A stretch of DNA of 64,000 nucleotides from contig JASJFT010000061.1 of assembly GCA_030770425.1 (NCBI GenBank), positions 160,060-224,059 on the forward strand, written 5' to 3'. A program made the position numbers and the translations under genes. This DNA is from Darksidea phi (Eukaryota; Ascomycota; Dothideomycetes; Pleosporales; Lentitheciaceae). The notes below the pieces were generated by a model. It saw only the letters and a list, made by a program, of their open reading frames with translations, was not told the origin of the DNA and did not search any database. Of the stretch, positions 33,150-43,400 are shown piece after piece; the first letter of the stretch is position 1; each line of letters opens with the position of its first letter.

Positions 33150-35410
33150 ATGTGGCCCACTAGCACCCGATGCTTTATTCATGGTTCCATTTGCGAGGGA
33201 CAACTTGTTCGTTGGCCGAGAAGACATTGTTTGCAAGGCCTCCCCGCCTCACATTCGCTACTACTGTATCAAGAGGACGATAAGTCCGATCCTCTTCTAC
33301 CCAGCACTGAACTGGCAGAGATTATACACACGCTTCACATGCCATCCTTACAGGATCCAGAAGACTCTTCAGAAGCCTCCTCAGAAGACGAATCTGACCC
33401 TGTTCCGGAATCCAGCCGGACCGTACACGGCCCGCCCGCGGACAGCCACGCAAAGCCTCAGGATTACTATAGTCGACTACCGTTTCCGCTAGCTCCAGCT
33501 ACCACAACCTCTCCTCATCTAGATACTCGATCAAATCACTCTGATCAAGCTTCGTCAGCTACAGTCGATCGCAGCCCTACACCAGACATTCAACCGTCTG
33601 CTCAAGCATCAAGAAAGTGAAAAAGATGTAACTCAATCGACTTGAATGACTCCAACTCCGCACAGAACCGCGAGCTTATCGACGGTAGGCTACGTTAATT
33701 GTATATCCTCCCCGAAGGATCAACTAGATCACGAAAGCCGTCTCGCAAAAGTAACAGCTTCTTCGTTAGCAAATACTGGTCAACCTTTATAGCTGCATCT
33801 ACCACAGCACCAAAGACACGATTCCATCACACCACGCTACCTCCTAAGCCTCGACTATATCAGGATATAATGAAGCTACCAGCTCTACACAGGCAGGGCT
33901 TCATCGCAGCCATACAGCGTACGATAACTAGTATCAAAAGCAAAAACACCTATAAGACAATTACATGGAAAGACTTCAATGCTCTAGATAACGAGATCCT
34001 GCTACTACTCTAGGTATTCAAATACAAACTTGACAGCGAAGGATACCTAGCTAAATACAAGACTAGGATCTGCGCATATAGCGATCTTCAGACCACAGCT
34101 AAAGAGACGTACGCGGCTACGCTAGTTATCCGCGTCTTTCGAGCCTTAATAGTTATTACAGCCTACTTTAACCTGGAAATCCGATAATACGATACTATCA
34201 ACGCCTTTACAAATACTCAGCTTACTACCCTAGTATATTACTATCCGCCAGAAGGATTCTCAGACCCTAATCATCTATAGGAACTACAACGCGCACTATA
34301 TAGCCTCAAGACTTTACCGCTACTCTAGTACAAAAAGCTTACCAAGACTCTTACAGAGCTTAGACTAGAAGAAGTTAAAGATACTCCATGCTTATAGAAG
34401 AATAATAAGCTTCTAGTATTCTTCCATATTGACGATATTATTATTCTTACCAAACTAGCGTATACTAGTAGCCTAGACGACTTCGAACGCAAGCTCTTGC
34501 GGCGATACGAGATTCGGTCCCTAGGCGAACTATAAATCTTCTACGGTATTTAAATCTATCGCGATCGATCTATTGGAGCTATATAGCTGTCACAGTAGGC
34601 CTACCTTAACAAACTAGCTACGAAATACCCATCTCCAAAGCCATCTAGCCGACCCCCAGCCATTCCACTTCTACTCGAAGAACTACTTCCTTCAGGCGAA
34701 CTAAAGAGCGATGCTAACGTATACAGATATACTCAGCTAGTTAGATTAATTAGTTATGTTGTAATAGCTACTCGACCTAATATCGCTAAAGCTTACTTAA
34801 AATTGGCAGAATTCCTGATCAATCCTTTAATATAATATATCAACGCTGCCTACTAAACCCTCGAATATCTATATTACACGAAGGATTAAGCTCTCTTCTA
34901 CGAGGCCTATATATCCACCGACATAGTTCATATTATCGATTACGAAGAGCCTGACTTCTTTGGTGCCACCGACGCTTCTTATGCTGACTACAAGGCCCAC
35001 CCGGAAGAGCTCACAAGGCTACATATTCTTCCTATTTAGCGGCCCTTTCGACTAGAAAGCGACACTTTAACAATATATTACTAAATCAACCACTGAATCC
35101 GAGCTAATTACCGCATCCTCTACTAGTACTAAACTGCTCTGGTGGTGGAGACTCTTTAAAGATATCGAATTCGATCCAGGTAATAAGCAAATACTCTACT
35201 ACGACAACCAACAGACAATCCGCCTTCTTACTGCGGCTACACCACGCCTCAAAACATCACTTCGACACGTAGATATACATCACCACTGGCTACGTCAAAA
35301 AGCAGAGTCAAACAACATTAATCTCACTTACATACCAACCAACTGTCAGCCAGCTGACGGCCTTACAAAACTACCATATCATGGTGGGCCACGCGATCGA
35401 ATACGACGCC
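33150..35410 (+). mobile_element. Degenerate Ty1/copia retrotransposon (RT and RNase H)
   Basis: One reading frame from about 33150 carries a hydrophilic linker, then reverse-transcriptase motifs: HRQGFIAAIQ, VFKYKLDSEGYLAKYKTRIC, YDTINAFTNTQL, ELQRALYSLKTLPLL, FHIDDIIIL (the catalytic DD box), RRYEIRSLGEL. After a frame change near 35000 come the RNase H part (FFLFSGPFD, STTESELITASS, then YYDNQQTIRLL) and the C-terminal RHVDIHHHWLRQKAE and PADGLTKLP. The order and motifs are copia-type. Stops interrupt the frame many times, nearly all TAG or TAA where Trp or Gln belongs. No integrase or gag was recognised upstream, and no matching pair of long terminal repeats was found. It is a dead, partial copy. 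Confidence 0.85.
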
Positions 35411-35481
35411 GGGTGAGGAGTACGCTCTATCCCAGGGAATTCCCCGGGCGCCATTTGCGGTGCCTAGCATTTATTAGTTTA

Positions 35482-35635
35482 CAGTAGCCCTTGTGGGGAC
35501 TGCCCCCGAACCTTTCAAGATATCCACGCATTGGTTCTTTTCTGAGGCTCAGGAGGACACGAGCCTCAATCACGTGATATCATCCTATCAGATCTCCTCA
35601 CCTCCTGCATTGATCATCTAACACACAGTAGCCCT
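35482..35635. repeat. 134-bp TGT...ACA element between 10-bp direct repeats
   Basis: CAGTAGCCCT occurs at 35482-35491 and again at 35626-35635. The 134 bp between begins TGTGGGGACT and ends CTAACACA, the TG...CA termini of LTRs. It lies 80 bp past the copia RNase H end. It may be a short solo-LTR or a small non-autonomous element; a 10-bp duplication is longer than the 4-6 bp expected for LTR elements. Confidence 0.4.
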
Positions 35636-36009
35636 TACAGCTCCCATAGTGCAATGGTGATTCCGAAATGGTTGGAAATTTATGGGTAGTGCGTTCCACG
35701 GCCGGTAGGTATGTTCGTATTGCCTCAGGTCAACTCAGGCATGGTGTCTACAGGGGACCGCACCAATCTCGACCTGGTTTGCCCCATTAGCAAAGGATAC
35801 GGTCTTATTGCGTCCAGCAAAGCCGTTGTCTGGGTATAGTCTAGAGATGATCGTGTCTCAGAGGGCCATAGCAAGAACGGTATGCGAGGTAGCTCAAGTG
35901 CAACAGATCAGCTAGCTGACCCCGATGTCTCGATCATACGACATTGGCAGAGATTCGTGCGCACTGACGCAGTGGCCTTTCTCTTGACCATGATGGCTTG
36001 AAGTTTCCT
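35636..36009. other. Intergenic
   Basis: About 370 bp between the TGT...ACA element and the ankyrin gene's 3' end. Nothing recognised. Confidence 0.4.
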
Positions 36010-37920
36010 TCACCCGTCTTTCAAAACACCAGTGTCCCAGGTATCACAACACTCGCAGCGCCCAAAGCCCATCGCCACATCTTCCACAGACCAGTCAACA
36101 TCTTCGAGGCGAACATCAACTTCGGCGCCTCCTATATGTACAGCATCTACCCAGATTTCGTATGCCTCCTTTCCAAAGCATCGCGCTATTTCGTTTGGTG
36201 TAACACACCGTCCCGAGAGAGACCTAGGAACGAAACGCGATGTGGCCCTGCTCTTGGCCTCAAGGCTAACTCCTTTCTGAATCAGGAAAGGCACGGCATG
36301 GAAACTGCCATATCCCGCTGCCATATGCAATAGATTCCAACCGCGGAAGTCTGACTGGTCTTTACAGCCTACACTACCCTTTTCCTTGCACAGTTCTTGC
36401 AGGGTGTCAAGGTTTCGATAGCAAACTGCAACGAAATGCGGTGTCCAGCCCAGCCTGCTCGTACGGAGCTGAGTAGAAGCCTGCATCTGTAGCAAAACTC
36501 GCACATCAGCCGCAGTGCCCCATGCGGCAGCTCTGTGTAGTGCGGTCCATCCCCGAGCATCTTGAGAGCTGAAAGCAGAGAAGGAGTTGCTCGCAAGTAT
36601 CTCGAGGAACTCCGTCTGAGGGATCTTAGGCAGCTTTTTCCTATAAAGATACGAAGCCACCGTATGTCCGTCTCGACCGAGAACTTCTACGTTAGCACCG
36701 GCACGGAGGAGGAGACGAGCGACCCCTGGTTGTCTAAAGTATGAGGCAGCGAGCATCTGGTTTCTAGTCTTGATGTCAGCGATGTGGACAAAACGTGCGG
36801 AATTCCTACGTACGGGTGGACAGGTGCTCCCGCGTTAATCAAGAATCGGACGAGCTCCACGGACCCGCTGCTGGCCGCATACTCTCTCTAGTGAGACCGC
36901 GTTTGACATCTTAACTGGGGGCACTTACATAAAGCAGAGCATGTTCCTCTGGTCCCATGTCATTCGGAGCAGCTTTATTCCGGTGAAAAAGGTCACGAAC
37001 TGCCAGCGTGTCGCCTTTTTTGCATGCAATGACCACCTCCGAGTCCTCTGGTATCATGTGTACAAAACTCAGATTACCGCCTAAAATCGAAATGTTTGGA
37101 AGTATTCCAAAAAGTCGGCGAAAAGAGAGTGATAGAACTAGTCCCGATTTGGACGGATAAGAAGGCCACGGAACTCTCATATAGAATTGGTATGCGTTCT
37201 GGAACTCGTTTTGCGCCTTGCTCAAGTGCAATTCACTCCCAAGAATACCCCTCCAATAAGCGGAGAATGCGAACGTATACCGGTGTTGAAAGGCAATAGA
37301 CGACTCGGTATCAGTTGAGGAACTGTCCTGTCGGGATAGACCATTGAGTGGCTTGCTTTCGTTTGGAACCTGGTCCCGATGGGCTTTGAGTTCTTGAAGC
37401 ACTTGCGCAACCCGACCGGCGCTTTCTTGTTGTATCCGGATACTTGCTGTCCTGCTTTCGATTAGCGGAGCCATTCATCTTATCCACCAAAGACATACAT
37501 ATGGATGATGTTCGTTATCAGAAGGAGATGGCTCTCGATCTTCTGAAGCTCTCCCAAACACTTGTTGACAGTTTTGCTATCGAAAAGGGCCCAGGAAACG
37601 CGGGCAGGCAGGCGGGACTTTCCCGTCATGCATTTCTCAATGGTTTTCTGTATCAAAATCATACTAGTCTTCGCCGTGACTAAAGATCCGCTCAGAATTG
37701 AAGACTCCTCTGTACTTAGAAAAGCGCTCAGATCCACAAATCCATAGACGCGTTTGACGCATTCTAGCTCCAGCGATATAAGTGAAAGTTGATTTGAAAC
37801 CCGGACCAACTCTTTTGGGGCGTCTTGAACATCATTAAGTAGTTTCCTGGAGATAGTGACGAGCTCCTTGGTCAGTGCAACGAGGGTTACAATAGACGCA
37901 GCAACACCAACAGCCTCCAT
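36010..37920 (-). CDS. Fungal NLR-type N-terminal domain plus ankyrin-repeat protein
   Basis: Four exons, 37920-37499, 37451-36929, 36881-36814 and 36763-36010 (introns 47, 47 and 50 nt), total 1767 nt, 588 aa. An exon 2 start at 37454 is an equally good alternative. Residues 1-140 form the helical domain often found at the N-terminus of fungal STAND/NLR and ankyrin proteins (MEAVGVAASIVTLVALTKEL; APKELVRVSNQLSLISLEL). Residues 140-290 are a linker. From about 290 ankyrin repeats follow: ALLYYAASSGSVELVRFLI, a weaker repeat, RGWTALHRAAAWGTAADVR, RLGWTPHFVAVCYRNLDTL and RGWNLLHMAAGYGSFHAV. There is no NACHT or NB-ARC NTPase between, so it is not a full NLR. Such proteins are implicated in self/non-self recognition; here that is inference. 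Confidence 0.75.
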
Positions 37921-38615
37921 TTCAGCGGCTACGAAGGAGACCTCAGGCTTATGCTAGCGTTCATCCAGATATGGGAGAGGTGAGCGGGGAAAAGAGGACG
38001 AAGTGGAACAGTCTAGAGCCAGGACTAACTACCCCTCATCAAAGACAGCGGTGGCGGCAGATCAGCCGAGCAAGGCTCCCCGGGTCAGCCTATTGGTGTG
38101 CTGTCAGCCTGATGGACGAAAAACTCTCGGTACCACGACGTGTCCATTTCAGCCTTGCGCAATAGCAGTCGGTCACAATCATCCCACTCTCTCCGCGTAC
38201 CGTTCCGTATGCGTAATAGATGAGGAATAGGATATGTGACGTGTCGCAGGAGGCTTAGGAGCCACACCGGTGTCAGCCTTGAGGATGCATATAAAGAGGC
38301 CTCCGATGTTAAAGGTACATCGTCGATTTTTCATTCGGATCGTATTGCTTACCAGCTTCCGCATCCTCCACCCAAGTGACCGGCGTAGTGGCTCTTTGTC
38401 AACAACTCTACTACGATCCTGCAATCTTGCACATCCAGATGCCCCTCCAATGGATGCCGCTAGTGGCTTCTGATGGGGGCCGACGCGCGCCCGCCTTCAA
38501 AACGCCAAATACTAAGCCTGCACTCTCCCCATCAACCGACAAAAATTGTGAAGAGATTTCCAGGCGTGTCGACGGCCTTAAATTCCGCACAAATTGGAAA
38601 TGGGGTTATTATGAT

Positions 38616-38639
38616 GGAGGAGGAGGAGGAGGAGGAGGG
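38616..38639. repeat. (GGA)8 microsatellite
   Basis: Eight uninterrupted GGA/AGG units in non-coding DNA. Confidence 0.85.
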
Positions 38640-41586
38640 TAAGTTACTCTTAGCCCGGTAGAAGCCGATAGGCCTGATTTCGAAGAAATTAACCATGCAT
38701 CAGATGCGATTATGGGAGCGAAGGACAACCGCGCGCCGTGTCGGACGGAACCGGCGTTGTCGGAAGGCAATCTGCTACGTAGCAACGGCTACAAATTAGT
38801 GTTACCGCTTGAGCAATTTATACGCAACTTTCGCACTCCACCTCCACGAGTATAAGCTTAACCGATAACTCTTTAACAAACTCGAACTACGTAGAGCAAA
38901 ACCATGAGTTAAAGTAAAACTATTAGCTAAAATTTTACCCCTATCAATATAAATGGCGCTATGAAGCCAGTGTCATATACAGATACTATTACTGTACTGG
39001 TCTTCAGATATTTACCAAGTTATCGTCAGAGTGCACCCCCACTACAATAGCATTGTTGCGCAATGTAGCTTTCCCCTAGGGAAAAAAAAAAGAATAGTAC
39101 GATTCGTATACTATGCTTTCTATCCACACACGCTTTTGAATTAGCTATAGCTTGTAATCATTTCTTCACCCCGCGTATCGGCCAATAGCAGCATTACCTA
39201 TCAAGCCGTGCGATAAAGATCCGATATATAGCAACCTAAGGGTCTACCAGTGCTATAAGTTCCTATGGAGGAGGGATTCACTGCGTTGCTACTTCAGCTT
39301 TCTAGCTACGGGATGAATGATCCCTGGATAAATGTGGTGGTGGTTTTATGTATGTATCTGTACGTGTGTGGTAATCGCCGCGTAGTTAGCATAAACCCCC
39401 GCCCTGCCAGGAGCTTGTGCCACTACCCGGCCAGCGTGACGTCACGTTGGCTCTTCTGGGCCAGCTGTAGTTTTCGTGATTCTATCACCTCGTTATATTC
39501 CAATATTTCGACATCTTACGCAGCAGGACAGGCGGCAACTATACGACAAATATACGACAATGATAGCCGCAATTTACTAATACTACATACAGACAGTCAA
39601 GTGTGCCGACAATGCCGGACTTCCGACCGCCTGCATGTTCCGAAACATCACCTCGTCGGTATTACTGTGTACAGCTCTACAGCTCTATTATCTTGTACAA
39701 GGTGTGGGTATAGCACCTCCACTCTGTACAAACTCCTACTGTGTTTCGTGTGGACCTTATAAAAGAGACTCCCACTGCAAATCCAAAACAAATCTTTTCT
39801 CAACATCAACTACCCTAACTCGCATACCTTCTACAATTGGATCTCTATACCAATATCCTCATATCCCCTCTTCTCTTTTCCACGCATTGCATAATTCTAA
39901 CTTCCTTTTTATTGTATTTATATAATCGGGATCTCCTTCAGAACATCCACACAAAACACAACAGTGATTTCATGTTCATACACAGTAGACACCCCACACC
40001 CATACCCCACTTCCCCCCAATAACACCAAGCCCCTATCTCACGCCCCAAACAATCCAGCATCGCGGCCATCCCCACACCCACCACCACACACACAGCTCA
40101 AACACACACTTTATGCACACACTAGAGCCGGCGATATCCTCAGCACAGTCCCGCATCCACAATAATCCCGCATCCACTCTTGCGCGGCCGTCTGACTCGG
40201 AAGAGGAACTTGCCGAACGACAAGAGTTGAGCGGGGCTCCGGGTCGCAAACTTAACGGCGAGTTTGGTTGGGGAAGATCTGCGTTGACGTCGGCCCGTTG
40301 GGGCTCCATACGCGCGGCACTGTGCCAATTGTTTCTACAGCGGGAGGGAGTCTGTGCGGCACGGGCGAGGACGATATGTTAGTGCGGAACATTGTTGATC
40401 GGCGGTGCGAGGGGGAGGTCGGCTGCGCGGTTTTCGGCTAGTGAGTGCGAAAGGAGTACGTGGCGCCGGCAAGCGCGTTTGAGGAGTGATGCTGTGAGTC
40501 TAGGGTAGGATTAAGTGCGGGTTGCATAAGTAAGGTCCGCATTTGCTGTGAGATGTTGTATTGCTCCCTCGAGAAGATGGCGTGGTTGATGCATAAGGGG
40601 GACGAATGTGAATTGGCGAGCGATAAGCCTCCATAATTTGCAACATCAGCGGCTCTATTGTACCTCCAGGACGAAAAGAAGAGAATACAATTGTATTCTA
40701 GCATCTAGGGTAAAACCGTCATACCCACAGCGCGCCCAGCAACCTCTGGTTAAAACGCCGAATGAACTCTCAATCAGATAAAGACTTAACGAGCCAAAGC
40801 GGGGTACTTGCAGCATCAGGACGCAATAGGTTGCATTCTTTCCCAAGTTGTGGAAGTATAAAGCGCTGATCACCGTTTTCGTGCGATTCGGACCGAGCGA
40901 TACTTTCGCTAATTACGAGAAATGGGGAGATCGACAACATGGCGTGCTAATCGGCCGTATAGTACCACCGACAGCACGGAAACGGACCGTTTCTTCGTTG
41001 AGAGATTAGCTTGCCGAAATTGAGGGTTAAAGGTCCCAGCACTATTCAACATTCAGTTCCAGGCTGGGAATTGCAGTTCCTAATCATTAGACCATGTCTA
41101 TAGTCTTGCAGTAGTCTACCCCAGCTGTGGAAGAAACTTACCCGGGGAACGGTTTCCTCCGCACTTGCGTGACGCCGGCTCCCACCCGTGGCCGCCTGTC
41201 ATGCAACGTAGCCTATGTCGACTTACCCACGCCAACGTCGTCTTACAGCACGGCTTTCTCGCCTCGCTCACCCAACCTCGAAGCTTTAGGTCGCCGTTTC
41301 GGAGGATCCTTGCTAGTTTTTCACTAAAAGACGCCGTCACGTACCGTGGATTATCGAGCATGGGCTGCGCGGAACAGAACGGCGACTTCGGATGGCTGTC
41401 TGAGGTGGATTCGTGCCATGATGCTTTGGGTGTGGCGTTACCGGAGTATACTCCGACCGCACTGGCAGTCGCCCCCGATCGAATTCGGGTAGCTTGAGCG
41501 CGATGGTAAAGCCGGTTGGCGGGGGTGTGTTTGATATTCGGTATTAGGAATTCATCGAGGGTAGAGCGCGCGTCAGGGTGCTTTGA

Positions 41587-41662
41587 GAATAGGGTGGTAC
41601 CTTGAATAGGGTGGTACCTTGAATAGGGTGGTACCTTGAATAGGGTGGTACCTTGAATAGGG
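41587..41662. repeat. 17-bp tandem repeat, about 4.5 copies
   Basis: Unit GAATAGGGTGGTACCTT, four perfect copies from 41587 to 41654 and a partial fifth (GAATAGGG). Each unit contains the palindrome GGTACC. Seventeen is not a multiple of three, so the array would shift frame if translated; it reads as recent non-coding slippage or duplication. There are no spacers, so it is not a CRISPR array. Confidence 0.9.
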
Positions 41663-43400
41663 GCGAAACCTAGCGAGGATGCCACTGCTAACTCTTAAGT
41701 CGGTATGGTTCGCCCTTTGAACATCCACCGCTCTCTGCGGAGCTACCAAAGCGTGCTATGCAAATGGCGATATTGCGCAGTCACTTCGACGGCAACCCGA
41801 GGTCGCGAGCTCGCGCCCGTAATCTCTCCACGACTGAGATTTCTGACCAAGAAGCTGGGGCATAGACCAGAGGCCTTCGAATGCGGATTTGAGATCGACA
41901 ATCGCAAAAGACTAAACTGCATCTCGCCCTAGCAGAGTCAGTGAGGGGTGCTAGTAAAAGAAGCCTGCATTATCGCTATAACTCGCTCCATGCGCACCTT
42001 GGAAATGGAATGCGTGGTAGGCTGCATCTAGACCAATGGCTCTGTGCTACACCGTGGTTTCTTCCCAGAAACAGCACTGGGCGAGACTCCGACCGGAGAG
42101 TGTCGCAGACATGTGGCAGGCACGTTGAGTGGCGCGGCCAAGCAAAAACCTAGAGAACGTGGTGCAACAGCGTCACTGTCAGCCTCGCCAAGACGTGCAA
42201 GCCATGGCTCCGTTGATGCTTATTCGTACTCGCGCATGCAGGACGGAAAAGGCAGTGCACATAAGGTGGCGCGGGGAAATGACGTAGAAGATCGGAGCAT
42301 CTGAACGAAGAAGCGCTGTTGAACTGGGTGCGTCGACTAACTGGTCTTTCCGCTCGTGTCCATCGGCCGTGTCAGATCACAACGCTGATCGCTTATGGTC
42401 AGCCTGAGCTTGCAGATTGCTGAGAAGAGTATATGGCTGAGGCGTGAGTGAGGTGAGAGAATCAATTGCCGCTGTGCGCTCGAGAGGGTGATTCGATCGT
42501 GCACTGTAGAAAGGTGTTGGGCGGTTGTCGGTGGGTAGCGCAATTCGACGTGCGAGCCTATCCGCGCGTAGAGGTTTGCATACGCCTACTGCAAATAAAC
42601 GTGCATGCCTTGCCTAATTGTGGGCGTGAATGCTCAGACCCAATGTAGTGGACCGACTACACCTGATATCGCTGGCGGCTAACATACGCGGATACTGAGC
42701 AGCTGACATGGTCACATAGCAAGGTAATTTGAGTGGTGTCAGGCCCAAGGCTGAGTCGATCAGGCGGGTGGAGGTACACAACAGGGCGACTTATCCGCAA
42801 TGGGCGACGTGCGCATAGGAGCTTATAGTAGCAAATACGACAAGCAGCATTGCTATTTCGGTCAGCGAGCAGAAAGTGGCACACTACCTAAAGAAGCAGT
42901 CTCATTTCGAACAGCCGAGGATGGTGTCACAAGGGACGTCGACGCAATCAGGGTGAAACGTGGATGACCGAATACGCAGTTGTCAATCTATCAAATGTCT
43001 TCAGGCAGCTGATGAGTTCTCCATAGGCGCGGCGGCGCAGCACAACCATGGCGATCTGAGTGGCATATGATGCAAATGACGGGAGCAACGTCGATGTGGC
43101 ACGGTCGGTCGTACGGAGCGCGTCGAAATAGAGCTGTCGACGCCAAGGCTGAGGGTGCATGGGCTCCGGGAATTTTGGGAGGCACGTGCGGAAACGCGCT
43201 GCAGGAATGATATGCCAGCACAATGTGTTTCGCCCATTGACACAGGCTCTTAATAAGAGAAAGGATTAAGAGGCGGAAGGCTGCGGAAGCTGCAGGCTGT
43301 GCGTGCCAGGTACCCCTTTGTTTGGCACGGACGAAGCAGCAACGGGCAGCGGTGCAGGTGGGAGCGGGTGTAGATAGGAGGTTGAGGTGTGTAAAAGGAT

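Larger units (their letters stand above)
37921..43400. other. Long region without a recognisable gene
   Basis: About 5.5 kb. It includes an AT-rich stretch (38.75-39.2 kb) and a C/A-rich stretch (39.95-40.1 kb). Open frames are short and share no family features. An ORF on the minus strand at 41116-41685 begins inside a 17-bp tandem repeat and has no recognisable domain, so I do not call it. Confidence 0.45.

Noticed and set aside
41050..41100. tRNA-like fragment (TAATCATTAGACCATG resembles a D-arm in reverse)
   Set aside because: No T-arm, acceptor stem or anticodon stem could be folded around it.
41587..41662. Possible CRISPR array
   Set aside because: Units are contiguous without spacers, and the genome is eukaryotic; the same applies to the 10-, 18- and 147-bp arrays.
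41116..41685. 189-codon minus-strand ORF
   Set aside because: Starts in the 17-bp array, low-complexity, no family resemblance.
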